Shown: positions 40,955 to 50,759 of the stretch, one piece after another
Layout of the letters: each line of letters starts with the position of its first letter
Numbering within the stretch: position 1 is the first letter of the stretch
Assembly (NCBI GenBank): GCA_945925985.1
Contig: CAMELV010000014.1
Span: 1-64,000, forward strand
DNA: 64,000 bases
Source: Comamonas sp. lk
GTDB taxonomy: Bacteria; Pseudomonadota; Gammaproteobacteria; Burkholderiales; Burkholderiaceae_C
Reading direction: 5' to 3'
Program-made: the position numbers and the translations under genes
Notes under the pieces: generated by a model
What the model was told of the DNA's origin: nothing
Database searches by the model: none
The model's input: the letters and a program-made list of their open reading frames with translations, nothing else

Positions 40955-42481
40955 TTAGCGGCTTGCGGTTGCAGAAGCAGCGGACGCACTCGCACCAGGC
41001 ACGCTGGCGCCAGCGGCGGGCGCACCAGCTTGAGGTGGCCGACCAAGCTCCACCACACGTAGCGCGGTGCCATCACGTTGGAGTCGCTGTTGCCCAGCAA
41101 CCACCACTGTCTGGCCCTCGCTCAGACCATCGGTAACCTCAACTTTGCCAGCCCGGCGAGCACCAAGTTTGACCTCCTGCCGCTGGGAGACAAACTTGGT
41201 ATCGGGCGCAAGAGCCGGCGCAGATGCAGCTAGCGCTGGCGGCAAAGCGCCAGGCTCGACAACTTTAAACACAAATTGACGACCGCCCTGAGGAACAATG
41301 GCCTCCTCAGGCACCACCAAGGCCGCTTCGTTCACCGAGAAAACAGCGGTCACCCGGGCAAACATGCCAGGCCGCAGCGGTGCGGGGCCCCCCGCAGGGG
41401 CCGCGCGTCCGGCTGCAGCGACTGGCGTTGCCGGCCGAGCGCTTGGGGTAATCGCGTCCGGCGGACAACCCAGCGCCTCATAAGGGCTGGCTGCACGCGA
41501 CACAGGGCCAGACTCTGGCGTTGCGTTAGGGCGGGCCGCGGGCGGGCGCGCGGGACGCGCTTTGGGGGTCGAGGCTGCAGCTAGAGGTGCAGAAGCCGGC
41601 CTTCCACCGCCACCGGACGCAGCGCCAGGGGGAGCGGCAGCCTCACCCATCGTGTTCGGCAGAACAGCTCGGACACCTACCGAGCGACCGTTGGCGTCCA
41701 GCAAGGGGTCAAGCGCCTCGATCCGCGCCTTGAATTTACGCCCCGGTACCGCATCGAGTAGCAACTCGACGGGTTGCTGAAGCTTTAACTTTCCCTGAAA
41801 ACGCTCAGGCAGGCGGAAATCCACATACATGCTGCTGGTGTCCTCTAGGTTGACCAGGTCAGCCCCATCCTTGACGAAATCACCCAGGTTGATGTTTCGG
41901 ATCCCTAGGGTGCCGTCAAAGGGCGCCAGCAGAACCATGCGCGACAAACGAGCGCAAGACAGACCCAGTTGGGCTTCTGCCACCTGCAAACTGGCGGCGC
42001 TCTCATCCAGTACCCTCTTAGCCACGAAGTTTTGGGCCACCAACTCTTCATTTCGCTTCAAATTAGCTTTGGCGATAGAGACCTGAGCCAGCGCTTGACG
42101 CAGGTCAGCGCGTTGCAACGCATCATCGAGCTGCACCAGCATCTGCCCCTTGCGTACCCTAGAGCCATCGGTAAAGCCCAACTCCTTGATTCGGCCCGCA
42201 ATTTCGGGCCTCAGCATCACGCTCTGGCGGGATCGAAGGGTTCCCACGGCCTGTGCGTCATCGCGCAGAGACATGGTCTCAACCTTGGCAACCTCCACAC
42301 CTGCCGGGCGAGGCACAGCCGGGCCAGAAGCCGCATTTGCTGGCGCACCGGGAGCCGAAGCCGCCGCACCAGCCGGCATTTCCTTTGGCCCTATCGGTTT
42401 GGACTGGTACCACCACGCCGCTCCCGATACAGCCGCGATGCCAACAACGGCGACCAGCGGGTAGATTATTTTTTTGACCAT
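40955..42481 (-). CDS. RND periplasmic adaptor (membrane fusion protein) with Pro/Ala-rich insert
   Basis: Links the RND pump to an outer-membrane channel. The 508-aa product has an N-terminal membrane anchor (KIIYPLVAVVGIAAVSGAAWW), a lipoyl/hairpin region (about residues 60-190) and a beta-barrel part. Between about residues 280 and 369 there is a low-complexity Pro/Ala/Gly/Arg-rich insert, so the protein is some 100-130 residues longer than usual. A second Ala/Pro-rich stretch follows the anchor. ATG at 42481 is chosen because it starts MVKKIIYPL; a TTG at 42538 gives a longer, unlikely form. Confidence 0.9.
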   Translation of the reverse strand: MVKKIIYPLVAVVGIAAVSGAAWWYQSKPIGPKEMPAGAAASAPGAPANAASGPAVPRPAGVEVAKVETMSLRDDAQAVGTLRSRQSVMLRPEIAGRIKELGFTDGSRVRKGQMLVQLDDALQRADLRQALAQVSIAKANLKRNEELVAQNFVAKRVLDESAASLQVAEAQLGLSCARLSRMVLLAPFDGTLGIRNINLGDFVKDGADLVNLEDTSSMYVDFRLPERFQGKLKLQQPVELLLDAVPGRKFKARIEALDPLLDANGRSVGVRAVLPNTMGEAAAPPGAASGGGGRPASAPLAAASTPKARPARPPAARPNATPESGPVSRAASPYEALGCPPDAITPSARPATPVAAAGRAAPAGGPAPLRPGMFARVTAVFSVNEAALVVPEEAIVPQGGRQFVFKVVEPGALPPALAASAPALAPDTKFVSQRQEVKLGARRAGKVEVTDGLSEGQTVVVAGQQRLQRDGTALRVVELGRPPQAGAPAAGASVPGASASAASATASR

Positions 42482-42656
42482 GAGCTTGCTGTTACTAAAA
42501 ATTATCGATGACGACGGCGGTTTCACGCCGATCAACAAAACCGCAAATGTAGCAGCCCTTGCGCTAAATCAATGACAGACCCGCACATAAACCACTGGGA
42601 GGCGCCACTGGCGTGGCGTTCGTCCCCCGATACGGCGGCTCATTAACAATTTAGCT

Positions 42657-43106
42657 TCAGCGCGACTTTAGCGCCTGAGCGACGCCGCGATTGGCCAAGC
42701 TATCGGCACGCTCATTACCTGGGTCACCGTTATGCCCCCTCACCCAGCGCCATTCAATCGCGTGGCCGGCGCCATAGACCAAGGTGTCCAGTCGCTGCCA
42801 GAGGTCAACATTTTTAACCGGCTGCTTAGCGGCGGTCCTCCACCCTCTGGCCTTCCACCCTGGCAGCCATTCAGTCATTCCCTTGAGCACGTATTGGCTG
42901 TCTACGTGCAAGATCACTTGGCAGGGTCGCTTCAAGGCGGTCAGCGCTTCGATCACGGCCAACATCTCCATTCGATTATTTGTGGTGTCCAGCTCGCCAC
43001 CAAACAATTCTTTTTGGGTATCGTCTGACTTTAGTAGCGCACCCCAACCGCCCGGGCCAGGATTGCCCTTGCATGCGCCATCTGTATAGATCTCTATCCG
43101 GTTCAA
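42657..43106 (-). CDS. rnhA: Ribonuclease HI
   Basis: Cuts the RNA strand of RNA-DNA hybrids. The 149-aa protein has all four catalytic acids: Asp in [13 protein letters not shown], Glu in NNRMEML, Asp in HVDSQYV and Asp in NERADSLA, plus the active-site His in RGHNGD. Its start overlaps the methyltransferase stop by 4 bp. Confidence 0.97.
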   Translation of the reverse strand: MNRIEIYTDGACKGNPGPGGWGALLKSDDTQKELFGGELDTTNNRMEMLAVIEALTALKRPCQVILHVDSQYVLKGMTEWLPGWKARGWRTAAKQPVKNVDLWQRLDTLVYGAGHAIEWRWVRGHNGDPGNERADSLANRGVAQALKSR

Positions 43107-43891
43107 TGCAGACTCCTTCGGTTTTCAACCTTGTGTTTCTTGGGCCCGGTTAACACGGCACTGTTGGCTACAGAAACCGGTACGCGCTGGGGTATGCGTG
43201 CTGCCTTCCAGGTTGGGCTCAGCAAGGTCACACCACGTACCCGCTTCACAGCGACTACAAAGTAGGCCGCACCGAAAATAGGCCACCAGCGCGCGCCGGC
43301 GTGGTCAATCCAATCCATCCGCTCTAACCAAGCCCCGCTCTGAAACGCTGGCCGGTAGCAGCCGAAACGGCCTACCTCGACCTCAAAACCCAATAGACGC
43401 ACCCAATCGCGGAGCCGCAGGTAGCCAATCAACTCATCCTGCGGAAAAAAAGATTGCGCTAATCCTAGCCTTTGGTAAGCGCGGACGCGACGCTGCCTCA
43501 ATCCCCAAAGACTCAGCGGGTTCAAACCTGTGATGATCGCACGTCCTTCTGGCACAAGCACCCTTTCAACCTCTCGCAGAGTGGCATGGGGGTCCATCGA
43601 CAATTCAAGTGCGTGGGGCAACACAACCAAGTCCAGGCTGTTGGCGGGAAAAGGCAATGCTGAAAATTCAGTCACTAGGTGGGCGCGAGCCTGAGGTGCC
43701 TGGCATGCCAGCCAACGGTGCGGCATGCGGTTGGCAGCCAGGGCATCGATCTCCGGTAAACCGAGCTGCAGCGCATGAAAACCGAACACGTCGGCCACTG
43801 CCAAATTAAACTGCTGCCGCTCCCACGCCAGCAGGTACTGCCCCAGCGGGGAACTAAGCCAATCCTGCAAACCTATAATTTGAATACTCAT
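43103..43891 (-). CDS. SAM-dependent methyltransferase-like protein
   Basis: A 262-aa class I methyltransferase of the Methyltransf_11 type found upstream of rnhA in many betaproteobacteria. The post-I to IV part is clear ([33 protein letters not shown]), but the glycine-rich SAM motif I is degenerate, as the N-terminal part reads [11 protein letters not shown]. The substrate is unknown. The start at 43891 is preferred over 43912. Confidence 0.8.
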   Translation of the reverse strand: MSIQIIGLQDWLSSPLGQYLLAWERQQFNLAVADVFGFHALQLGLPEIDALAANRMPHRWLACQAPQARAHLVTEFSALPFPANSLDLVVLPHALELSMDPHATLREVERVLVPEGRAIITGLNPLSLWGLRQRRVRAYQRLGLAQSFFPQDELIGYLRLRDWVRLLGFEVEVGRFGCYRPAFQSGAWLERMDWIDHAGARWWPIFGAAYFVVAVKRVRGVTLLSPTWKAARIPQRVPVSVANSAVLTGPKKHKVENRRSLH

Positions 43892-44020
43892 GAAACTTAA
43901 ATCAGCCACCATCGAGACAAGGGTCAGAATTCAAACACCCTACGCAGGGCGAATGAGCGAGCAGGTAAGGGGCCCTGTGGGTCGCAAGGTGCTGCCCTGT
44001 TTGACACTAGCGTATACCGA

Positions 44021-45637
44021 GTGACCAGAGTTTATCTGTTGCTGATGGGTTGCTGCTTGGCCTGGCTACCCGGCGATGCCCTTGTCGCTCAGCCCTTACA
44101 ACTTGAGTCGCCAGCGCCCAATGCGATACCTGCAGTCAATCAAGGCGTACCCGCGGGCGTAGTCATCCGAGTTGCTCAAGGTGCTGCCGTGCCATCGGTT
44201 GACATTGTTCCGACGGCAACCTCGACGCCAACGTTGACGCCCACATTGAGGCCAAGACCCATTGACCCGTTGCCAACGACCCCGACCGCCGAGCCGGATG
44301 ACTTATTGTCGATCGGGCTGGCTGAGGTTTATGCGCGTCCCGTGGCTCCCTTACAAACACCGATTGACCTCTGGGAGCGGATCAGGCGAGGCTTTGCGAT
44401 GCCCGACCTCGATAACGACCTGGTTCGCGGCCGGGAACAGTGGTACAGCGTCCGCCCGGACTACCTGTTCCGCATGGCCGAACGCTCCCACAAGTACCTA
44501 TTCCATATTGTTGAAGAGCTTGAGCGGCGCAACATGCCGGGCGAGCTGGCTTTGTTGCCGTTCGTTGAAAGTGCCTTTGACCCCCAAGCGGTCTCGTCAG
44601 CCAAGGCGGCTGGCATGTGGCAGTTCATGCCCGCCACGGGCAAACAATATGCGCTCAAACAAAATGCCTTTCGTGATGATCGGCGCGACGTGCTGGCATC
44701 TACCCGGGCGGCACTGGACTACCTGCAGAAGCTCTATGAGCTGTTCGGTGACTGGCATTTAGCGCTAGCTGCTTACAACTGGGGTGAGGGCAGTGTGGGC
44801 CGGGCGATACTCAGAAACCAGAAAGCCGGTCAACCCAGCCGGTATGTCGACCTGGCCATGCCGATGGAAACCCGCTTTTATGTGCCCAAGCTGCAAGCCA
44901 TCAAAAATATAGTGACTAACCCGCAAGCTTTTGGCACGCAACTGCCGCCGATTCAGAATCACCCATTTTTTCAAACGGTAGACATTAAACGTGACATTGA
45001 TGTGGCGCTTGCGGCAAGGCTGGCCGGCGTCAGTGTGAGCGACTTCAAGGCTTTGAATCCGTCTGCCAGTCGGCCGATGATCTTAGCTGCGGGCACACCC
45101 CAGATTCTGTTGCCTTGGGACAATGCGCAGACCTTTCAGGATAACTTGGTGGCCTTTGGTGGTGGTCGGCTAGCCAGTTGGACCGTCTGGATGGTGCCGA
45201 CCAACATGCGGCCAGCCGATGTCGCGAAGCATGTTGGCATGTCTGAGTCCGAGCTGCGCCATATCAATAGCATCCCTCCGCGGATGCTGATTCGGGCCGG
45301 CTCAAGTTTGCTGGTGCCACGTTCCAGCACCCTCAGCGCGGATGTGGCCGAAAGGGTGGCGGATCAAGGTCAACTTTCGCTGTCACCCGAGCAGGTCCTC
45401 AGACGCAGCGCCTTAAAGGCAGTCAGGGGTGAAACGGTGGCGAGTCTGGCCAAACGATACCGGATCAGCCCGGCGTCGATCGCCGAATGGAACAAGGTAA
45501 GCACATCGGCCACCTTCAAAGCCGGCCAAACCGTGGTGCTGTACCTTCCGGCACGGGCCGAGCCGCGCAAAAAAGCTGCTCCGAGGCAAATCGCTGCAAA
45601 ACCGCGCCCAGGCTCAGCCCCGATCGCCAAGCGTTGA
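44021..45637 (+). CDS. mltD: Membrane-bound lytic murein transglycosylase D-like protein with LysM domains
   Basis: Cuts glycan strands of peptidoglycan. The 538-aa protein has a signal peptide (residues 1-23), a Thr/Pro-rich linker to about 90, an SLT catalytic domain (about 140-270) with the catalytic Glu in LLPFVESAFDP followed by AAGMWQFMPATG, and two C-terminal LysM-type repeats (about 385-435 and 465-515). GTG start. No lipobox cysteine stands out, so it may be soluble in the periplasm. In relatives gloB often sits upstream; it is absent here. Confidence 0.92.
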   Translation: MTRVYLLLMGCCLAWLPGDALVAQPLQLESPAPNAIPAVNQGVPAGVVIRVAQGAAVPSVDIVPTATSTPTLTPTLRPRPIDPLPTTPTAEPDDLLSIGLAEVYARPVAPLQTPIDLWERIRRGFAMPDLDNDLVRGREQWYSVRPDYLFRMAERSHKYLFHIVEELERRNMPGELALLPFVESAFDPQAVSSAKAAGMWQFMPATGKQYALKQNAFRDDRRDVLASTRAALDYLQKLYELFGDWHLALAAYNWGEGSVGRAILRNQKAGQPSRYVDLAMPMETRFYVPKLQAIKNIVTNPQAFGTQLPPIQNHPFFQTVDIKRDIDVALAARLAGVSVSDFKALNPSASRPMILAAGTPQILLPWDNAQTFQDNLVAFGGGRLASWTVWMVPTNMRPADVAKHVGMSESELRHINSIPPRMLIRAGSSLLVPRSSTLSADVAERVADQGQLSLSPEQVLRRSALKAVRGETVASLAKRYRISPASIAEWNKVSTSATFKAGQTVVLYLPARAEPRKKAAPRQIAAKPRPGSAPIAKR

Positions 45638-45653
45638 GCCCGACCGGGTGTGA

Positions 45654-47342
45654 TCAGACCTGCGCGTTCGCGCGCTGCTGCTGAAAGCGGACGAAGACCT
45701 CAAACTCGTTGGCCGCAAGCGGCTCGCTGTACAAGTAACCCTGAAAAATATGACAGCCAATGCTGATAAGAAAATCGCGTTGAGCCACGGTTTCAACACC
45801 TTCGGCGATCACTTGTAGCCCCAATGAATGGCCCAGGGTCACTATGGTGCGAGCAATGGCTGAGTCATGGCTGTCCGTCATCACATCGGCGACAAATGAC
45901 TTGTCGATCTTGAGCTGATCCAGCGCGAGTTGTTTCAGGTACTTGAGCGATGAATAACCGGTGCCGAAATCGTCCAGCGCGAAGCCGACACCATGGGCTT
46001 TGAGCATCGCCATGCTGCGCCGCACGCCCGGCAGATCCTGAATCAGGACACTCTCGGTCAGCTCAAGCTTCAACCGATCTGGTCGGGCGCCGGTACGGAA
46101 GAGCACATCGAAAACGGCATCAACAAAACCGGCCAGCTGGAACTGCTGGGAACTGACATTGACCGCCATAACGAGATGTGCCATCGCCGGGATGGTGGCC
46201 CAACGAGCCAACTCCAGGCAGGCAACACCCAAAACCCAACGATCAAGCTCCCGTATCACGCCGATTTGCTCTGCCAAAGGAATGAAAACCTCCGGAGGCA
46301 CGAGGCTCCGCCCAGGAAATGACCAGCGCAACAGCGCTTCCGCGCCAATCAGTCCTTGCTGGACATCAAACTGAGCCTGGTAGTGCAAAGATAACTGCTG
46401 CCGCTGCACCGCGTGACGCAACTCGTTACCCATCCAGGCCCTCTCATCTACCATTTTCTGCATATCCGAGTCAAAAAAACGATAGGTATTCTTCCCAGCA
46501 TTTTTCGCCTGATACATCGCCAAATCGGCATGCCGGATTACCTCATCCACCGTCGTCGGCAGCTGGCCAAACAAATTAATGCCGACACTGGCGTTTGCCC
46601 GAAATTGCAAGGATTGGCTTTGGAAAGGTTCGGCCAGTAACGCCGCGATTTTGTGGTAAACGGTCTCAGCATTGGCGGCTGCCTCTGCCGGATCAGAGCC
46701 CAGGGTTTGCAACAGGATCACGAATTCATCACCGCCAAAGCGGGCGATAGTGTCTGCTTCACGCACGCAGGTTTGCAGCCTTGCGGCCACTTCCAGCAGG
46801 AGTTGGTCACCCTGCACATGGCCCCATGCGTCATTGACCTCCTTGAAGTTGTCAAGATCAATAAACATCAGGCCGCAAAAAATAGGGTGCCGGGCACAGC
46901 CCGCGAGGGTTTGTTGTAGCCTGTCAAACAGGAGGGTGCGATTGGCCAGCCCGGTCAACTCATCATGATGGGCTAGATGCTCAATATCAGACCCGGGGCG
47001 CGGGCGACGCGACAGGTCGCTTTGCACAAAAACCCAGTGTGTACAGTCGCCTGCCTTGCTGCGAATGGGCGCCATGTCAACATCAGTCCAAAATGATCCC
47101 CCGCCCTTGGCATAGTTGAGCTGCTCGGACCGAGCAGGTTCACCGCAGGCCATAGCCAACTGAAGGCGGTCAAGTTCATTTCGGTCGGTTTTTTCCCCGT
47201 GCAAAAAGCTGCACGGTTGGCCAAGAACCTGATTGCGGCTGTAGCCTGTCAAACGGACAAAAGCTTCGTTCACGAACACGATGCGCGGCCAAGCTGCGTG
47301 GGGCATCCATGCCTCGGTGATCATCAAAAGGTTATTGACCAC
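45654..47342 (-). CDS. PAS-GGDEF-EAL cyclic-di-GMP enzyme
   Basis: A 562-aa protein with PAS/PAC (about residues 1-115), GGDEF (about 125-285) and EAL (about 300-545) domains. The GGDEF motif is intact (RFGGDEF), with an inhibitory I-site RxxD five residues before it (READ). The EAL domain has EALLRW, ELTESVL and DDFGTGYSSL, so both synthesis and breakdown of c-di-GMP look possible. The PAS domain starts abruptly, just after the GTG start, and lacks its first strand or so. The same reading frame is open back to the TAG of the MAPEG gene 18 bp upstream, so an N-terminal loss is likely. No membrane segment is present. Confidence 0.9.
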   Translation of the reverse strand: MVNNLLMITEAWMPHAAWPRIVFVNEAFVRLTGYSRNQVLGQPCSFLHGEKTDRNELDRLQLAMACGEPARSEQLNYAKGGGSFWTDVDMAPIRSKAGDCTHWVFVQSDLSRRPRPGSDIEHLAHHDELTGLANRTLLFDRLQQTLAGCARHPIFCGLMFIDLDNFKEVNDAWGHVQGDQLLLEVAARLQTCVREADTIARFGGDEFVILLQTLGSDPAEAAANAETVYHKIAALLAEPFQSQSLQFRANASVGINLFGQLPTTVDEVIRHADLAMYQAKNAGKNTYRFFDSDMQKMVDERAWMGNELRHAVQRQQLSLHYQAQFDVQQGLIGAEALLRWSFPGRSLVPPEVFIPLAEQIGVIRELDRWVLGVACLELARWATIPAMAHLVMAVNVSSQQFQLAGFVDAVFDVLFRTGARPDRLKLELTESVLIQDLPGVRRSMAMLKAHGVGFALDDFGTGYSSLKYLKQLALDQLKIDKSFVADVMTDSHDSAIARTIVTLGHSLGLQVIAEGVETVAQRDFLISIGCHIFQGYLYSEPLAANEFEVFVRFQQQRANAQV

Positions 47343-47360
47343 CGCAGTACCCGGCGGCGG

Positions 47361-47774
47361 CTAGACGCGCCAACCCAGCATCAGTATGGCGATATTGGCC
47401 GTTAAAGCCAGCACCCACAATATACTGCGCGCCGTGGCAAATCCCCCCACATAACTGCCGATATACGCCAAGCGTAGCGTAACGAATACCAAGGCCAGGG
47501 CGTCGATGCGGCTTTGCGGGGCCGCCAACTGCTGGGCAATGACCACCGCTGCCATGAAAAATGGCAAGGCTTCAAAGCTGTTGGCCTGCGCGGCGTTGGC
47601 ACGTGCGCGCCAACCTGCTTGTACAGCAAGCCAGGCCCTTGGGTTGCCGTTGTCATAACCACCATCCCGTCGTGACTTGCCAATTGCACCTGATTTGGCT
47701 ATGCCCGCACAGACGATAGGTAACAATGCAGCCACCAAGACACACCAGTGCGCCAGGGAAAATTGGGTCATCAT
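47361..47774 (-). CDS. MAPEG family membrane protein
   Basis: A 137-aa protein with four membrane segments. The family pattern is visible as RARANAAQANSFEALPFFMAAV near residues 55-75, which includes the conserved NxxE-like region, and LRLAYIGSY near 100. The start at 47774 (MMTQFSLAHW) gives normal length; the open frame back to 47903 overlaps recR. The bacterial members have no settled function. Confidence 0.85.
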   Translation of the reverse strand: MMTQFSLAHWCVLVAALLPIVCAGIAKSGAIGKSRRDGGYDNGNPRAWLAVQAGWRARANAAQANSFEALPFFMAAVVIAQQLAAPQSRIDALALVFVTLRLAYIGSYVGGFATARSILWVLALTANIAILMLGWRV

Positions 47775-47829
47775 GGTAGGTGTGAATCCAAAATAAATCA
47801 GTTTATACCAGCCGATCCGCAGCGCTGTA

Positions 47830-48420
47830 CTAGCGACGATCGACCAGGGCATGGGCGATTGTGCCCAGGTCCACGTACTCCAGTTCGCTTCCGGCCGGCA
47901 CACCGCGCGCCAGCCGGGTCAAGTTCAAGCCCCGGGCCTTGAGCGCGTCGCTGATCACATGCGCCGTCGCCTCGCCTTCTGCAGTGAAATTGGTGGCCAG
48001 AATCACCTCTTGGACCAGTCCGTCGCAGGCCCGGTCAAAAAGTTTTTTTAGACCAATGTCCTTGGGGCCAATGCCATCCAGCGGGCTGAGGCGGCCCATC
48101 AGCACAAAATACAGACCGCGGTAGGCCCCGGTACGTTCAACTGCTGACTGGTCGGCCGGGGTCTCAACCACGCAAAGTTTAGCCGCGTCACGTTGTGAAT
48201 CAAGACAAGTCGCGCAGACCAGACTTTGGGTGAAGGTGTGGCAGCGCTCGCAATGGCACACCTGTTCAGCTGCCTCTGCGAGGGCTCGGGACAGCATCAG
48301 AGCGCCGGCACGATCATGCTGCAGCAAGTGAAAAGCCATGCGCGAAGCCGACTTGACGCCCACCCCTGGCAACCGGCGTAAAGCCTGAACCAAGACTTCT
48401 AGCGCGTTGGCATCAGCCAC
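47830..48420 (-). CDS. recR: Recombination mediator RecR
   Basis: Loads RecA at gaps with RecF/RecO. The 196-aa protein has the N-terminal helix-hairpin-helix ([19 protein letters not shown]), a zinc finger (C-x2-C in HCERC and CATC near residues 55-70) and a Toprim domain with EGEAT near 145. GTG start. It belongs to the dnaX-ybaB-recR cluster. Confidence 0.97.
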   Translation of the reverse strand: MADANALEVLVQALRRLPGVGVKSASRMAFHLLQHDRAGALMLSRALAEAAEQVCHCERCHTFTQSLVCATCLDSQRDAAKLCVVETPADQSAVERTGAYRGLYFVLMGRLSPLDGIGPKDIGLKKLFDRACDGLVQEVILATNFTAEGEATAHVISDALKARGLNLTRLARGVPAGSELEYVDLGTIAHALVDRR

Positions 48421-48434
48421 GTTTTTATCGCAGC

Positions 48435-48767
48435 TCAGAACGGGAATTTCATGCCGCCGGGCAGTCCAGGCATGCCGGCCGTCAGTTTGCCCATTTTTTC
48501 AGTGGAGGTTTCCTCAGCCTTGCGCACGGCCGCATTGAAAGCGGCGGCAACCAGGTCTTCCAGCATGTCTTTGTCTTCTGCCAGCAGGCTCGGATCAATC
48601 GTTACGCGCTTGACATCGTGTTTGCAGGTCATCGTGACCTTGACCAGGCCAGCGCCGGACTCGCCGCTGACCTCAATAAAGCCGAGCTCATCTTGGGCTT
48701 TCTTCATGTTGTCCTGCATGGCCTGGGCCTGCTTCATGAGACCAGCGAGTTGACCTTTGTTGAACAT
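48435..48767 (-). CDS. YbaB/EbfC nucleoid-associated protein
   Basis: A 110-aa small DNA-binding protein with [20 protein letters not shown] at the N-terminus. AAGGAA lies 5 bp before the ATG at 48767; the longer frame overlaps dnaX. It sits between dnaX and recR, as in many bacteria, and ends in a Gly/Pro-rich tail ([12 protein letters not shown]). Confidence 0.95.
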   Translation of the reverse strand: MFNKGQLAGLMKQAQAMQDNMKKAQDELGFIEVSGESGAGLVKVTMTCKHDVKRVTIDPSLLAEDKDMLEDLVAAAFNAAVRKAEETSTEKMGKLTAGMPGLPGGMKFPF

Positions 48768-48862
48768 GGTATTCCTTGGGTAGTGGATGGTAATTGCTTG
48801 GGTAAAAAAGCTTTGAGCAACGGTGAGGGTCCGATACCGACTGCCGCCGTCGGTTCCCCAGC

Positions 48863-50686
48863 TCAACCCGGCTTGATGCTGCCCGGGACGATTTTCGCCC
48901 CAAAATCGCGCATCATCGACTGCACAAACGGATCATCAAAAATGATTTTTTCCGCCGCCAGTTGTCGCTCGGCAACAGCTTCTGCGTTGCGGCGAGCCGG
49001 GCTGTCGCCGACCCGGCCTACTTCGACCACCAGTCGCACGGCATGACCGGCCCCCTGCAAGGCTGTGACGAGTCGGTCCCGGGCGCCGGGTTGGTTGAGA
49101 GACTCGCGGTCTACCCGCAGCAGCCACTGGTCGGTGTCCCGTGCCACCAACTGCGATTGCAGCGCTAGTTCACGCACCAGTGCCGCAATGGCCTCCTGCT
49201 CAATCAGCTGCTGCACCAGAGCATGCCAAAACGCGCCGTCCTCGGTCGGCACCAGCGCGGTCGAGCTCGGCGTGATCACAGCTTCAGCACGTGAAACAGC
49301 CTGTACGCGAACCGGTATTGCTTCAATATTTGTAGCTAACACCTGAGTATCCACGGGGGCTAGGAGCGGATTTGACAAAGAAGCGGACGAAGGACGCGCG
49401 CCTGGCAAGTCACTGCGCACGGGCAGTTGCTGGCCCGGCCTGGTAGCGGGCTTTACCGCAATTGGGGCCACGAAAACTTGAACCGGTTCGACCGCCAACA
49501 GCGTGGCCGCAGCGGTGCGCGGCGATACAGTCGCGGGCTCAGGCGCCAGTTTTAGAGTTTTTTTTTCCGGCTCTGCTGTTGATGGTCGGCGTGGCTTGAA
49601 AGCAAGCAGGCGCAAAAGCACCATGGTCAGCGCCGCATATTCGTCCGGCGCCAAGCCCAGTTCGCCACGCCCGTGCAGGCACAGGCTGTACAGCAGCTGA
49701 GTTTCGTCGGCAGGCATGGCCAAGGCCAGGGCAGCGAATTCAGCGGCTTCCGGGTGGGTCTCGTCGGCTTCACTGGGCACAGCCTGCAATACTGCCATGC
49801 GTTGCAACACCGTGGCCATTTCCTCCAGCGTGGCCGCAGCGCTCAAACCGTGCAGACGCAATGCCTCTGAGGTTTGCACCACGGCTTTGCCATCGCTTTG
49901 CGCCAGCGCTTGCAACAAGTTGAAAACATAGCTGCGATCAACACTGCCCAGCATCTGACGGACATTGGGTTCCTGCAGCCGGCCGGCACCAAAAGCGATC
50001 GCCTGATCGGTCAGGCTTAAAGCGTCACGCATGGAGCCGCGCGCGGCGCGCGACAACAGCCGCAATGATTGGGCGTCGGCGTCCACTGCTTCAGCCTTCA
50101 GCACGCGCTGCAAGTGCTCACGGATGGTTTCAGGCGCCATCGGCCGCAAATTGAATTGCAAACAACGGGACAAAACGGTCACTGGCACTTTTTGCGGGTC
50201 CGTGGTGGCCAGCACAAATTTCAGATAGTCGGGGGGCTCTTCCAGTGTTTTCAACATGGCGTTGAAGGCCGTGTTGCTGAGCATGTGGACCTCGTCAATC
50301 ATGAAAACCTTGAAGCGCCCCTGTACCGGTTTGTAGACGGCCTGCTCCAGCAAAGCCTGCACTTCGTCCACCCCACGGTTCGAGGCAGCATCCAATTCGG
50401 TGTAGTCGACAAAGCGACCGCTGTCAATGTCAGTACAGGCCTGGCATACCCCACAGGGAGTCGCTGTGATGCCACCCTGCCCGTCCGGCCCCTGACAATT
50501 GAGCGACTTGGCCAAAATGCGCGACACCGTGGTTTTACCGACGCCGCGGGTGCCCGTGAAAAGGTAAGCATGGTGCAACCGCTGTGTGGTCAACGCGTTA
50601 CCAAGCGCCTGCACGACATGGTCCTGCCCCACCATTTCGGTGAAATTGCGGGGCCGGTATTTACGGGCGAGCACAAGGTATGACAT
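48863..50686 (-). CDS. dnaX: DNA polymerase III gamma/tau subunit
   Basis: Clamp-loader ATPase. The 607-aa tau form has the Walker A motif GTRGVGKTT (near residue 46), a zinc module with CQGPDGQ-x6-CGVCQAC near 64-85, the Walker B DEVH and the arginine-finger SRC segment. The AAA+ core and collar end near residue 365. The rest is a Pro/Ala-rich linker and the tau-specific domain. At 49558-49566 (codons 373-376) the coding strand has nine A in a row, right after the core. Copy C of a short repeat lies in the linker. Confidence 0.96.
   Translation of the reverse strand: MSYLVLARKYRPRNFTEMVGQDHVVQALGNALTTQRLHHAYLFTGTRGVGKTTVSRILAKSLNCQGPDGQGGITATPCGVCQACTDIDSGRFVDYTELDAASNRGVDEVQALLEQAVYKPVQGRFKVFMIDEVHMLSNTAFNAMLKTLEEPPDYLKFVLATTDPQKVPVTVLSRCLQFNLRPMAPETIREHLQRVLKAEAVDADAQSLRLLSRAARGSMRDALSLTDQAIAFGAGRLQEPNVRQMLGSVDRSYVFNLLQALAQSDGKAVVQTSEALRLHGLSAAATLEEMATVLQRMAVLQAVPSEADETHPEAAEFAALALAMPADETQLLYSLCLHGRGELGLAPDEYAALTMVLLRLLAFKPRRPSTAEPEKKTLKLAPEPATVSPRTAAATLLAVEPVQVFVAPIAVKPATRPGQQLPVRSDLPGARPSSASLSNPLLAPVDTQVLATNIEAIPVRVQAVSRAEAVITPSSTALVPTEDGAFWHALVQQLIEQEAIAALVRELALQSQLVARDTDQWLLRVDRESLNQPGARDRLVTALQGAGHAVRLVVEVGRVGDSPARRNAEAVAERQLAAEKIIFDDPFVQSMMRDFGAKIVPGSIKPG
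49325..49376. repeat. Short interspersed repeat, possible copy C, inside dnaX
   Basis: A diverged stretch in the same order as copies A and B: ATTTG then TAGCT, about 20 variable bases, then GGGGCTAGGAGC and GATTTGAC. It falls in the poorly conserved tau linker (about residues 437-454) and keeps the frame. Confidence 0.4.
49558..49566 (-). other. A9 slippery run in dnaX (possible gamma/tau switch)
   Basis: On the coding strand nine A are read as part of GAA-AAA-AAA-ACT. A -1 shift (or one added A) gives AAC-TCT-AAA-ACT-GGC-GCC-TGA, ending after six more codons. A +1 shift (or one lost A) gives CTC-TAA. Either would make a product of about 375-380 aa, the size of the conserved core. Confidence 0.6.
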
Positions 50687-50748
50687 GGTCGGATTCTACG
50701 GCCCGTGCCAGGTGGCAGGCGGCGTCCTGAAGCCAGGCCACACGGCCT

Positions 50749-50754
50749 TACAAT
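50749..50754 (+). promoter_or_regulatory. -10 element of the SRP RNA gene
   Basis: TACAAT lies 6 bp before the first paired base of the SRP RNA. No good -35 hexamer was found. Confidence 0.4.
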
Positions 50755-50759
50755 CAGAG

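Noticed and set aside
42545..42656. GGCGCCACTGGCGTGGCG hairpin between the RND adaptor gene and rnhA
   Set aside because: Imperfect stem, no T tail, and no clear gene to terminate; too weak to call.
44750..44790. TAGCGCTAGCTGCTTAC-like stretch in mltD as another copy of the interspersed repeat
   Set aside because: It encodes the conserved SLT segment LALAAYNWGEG and lacks the right half of the repeat.
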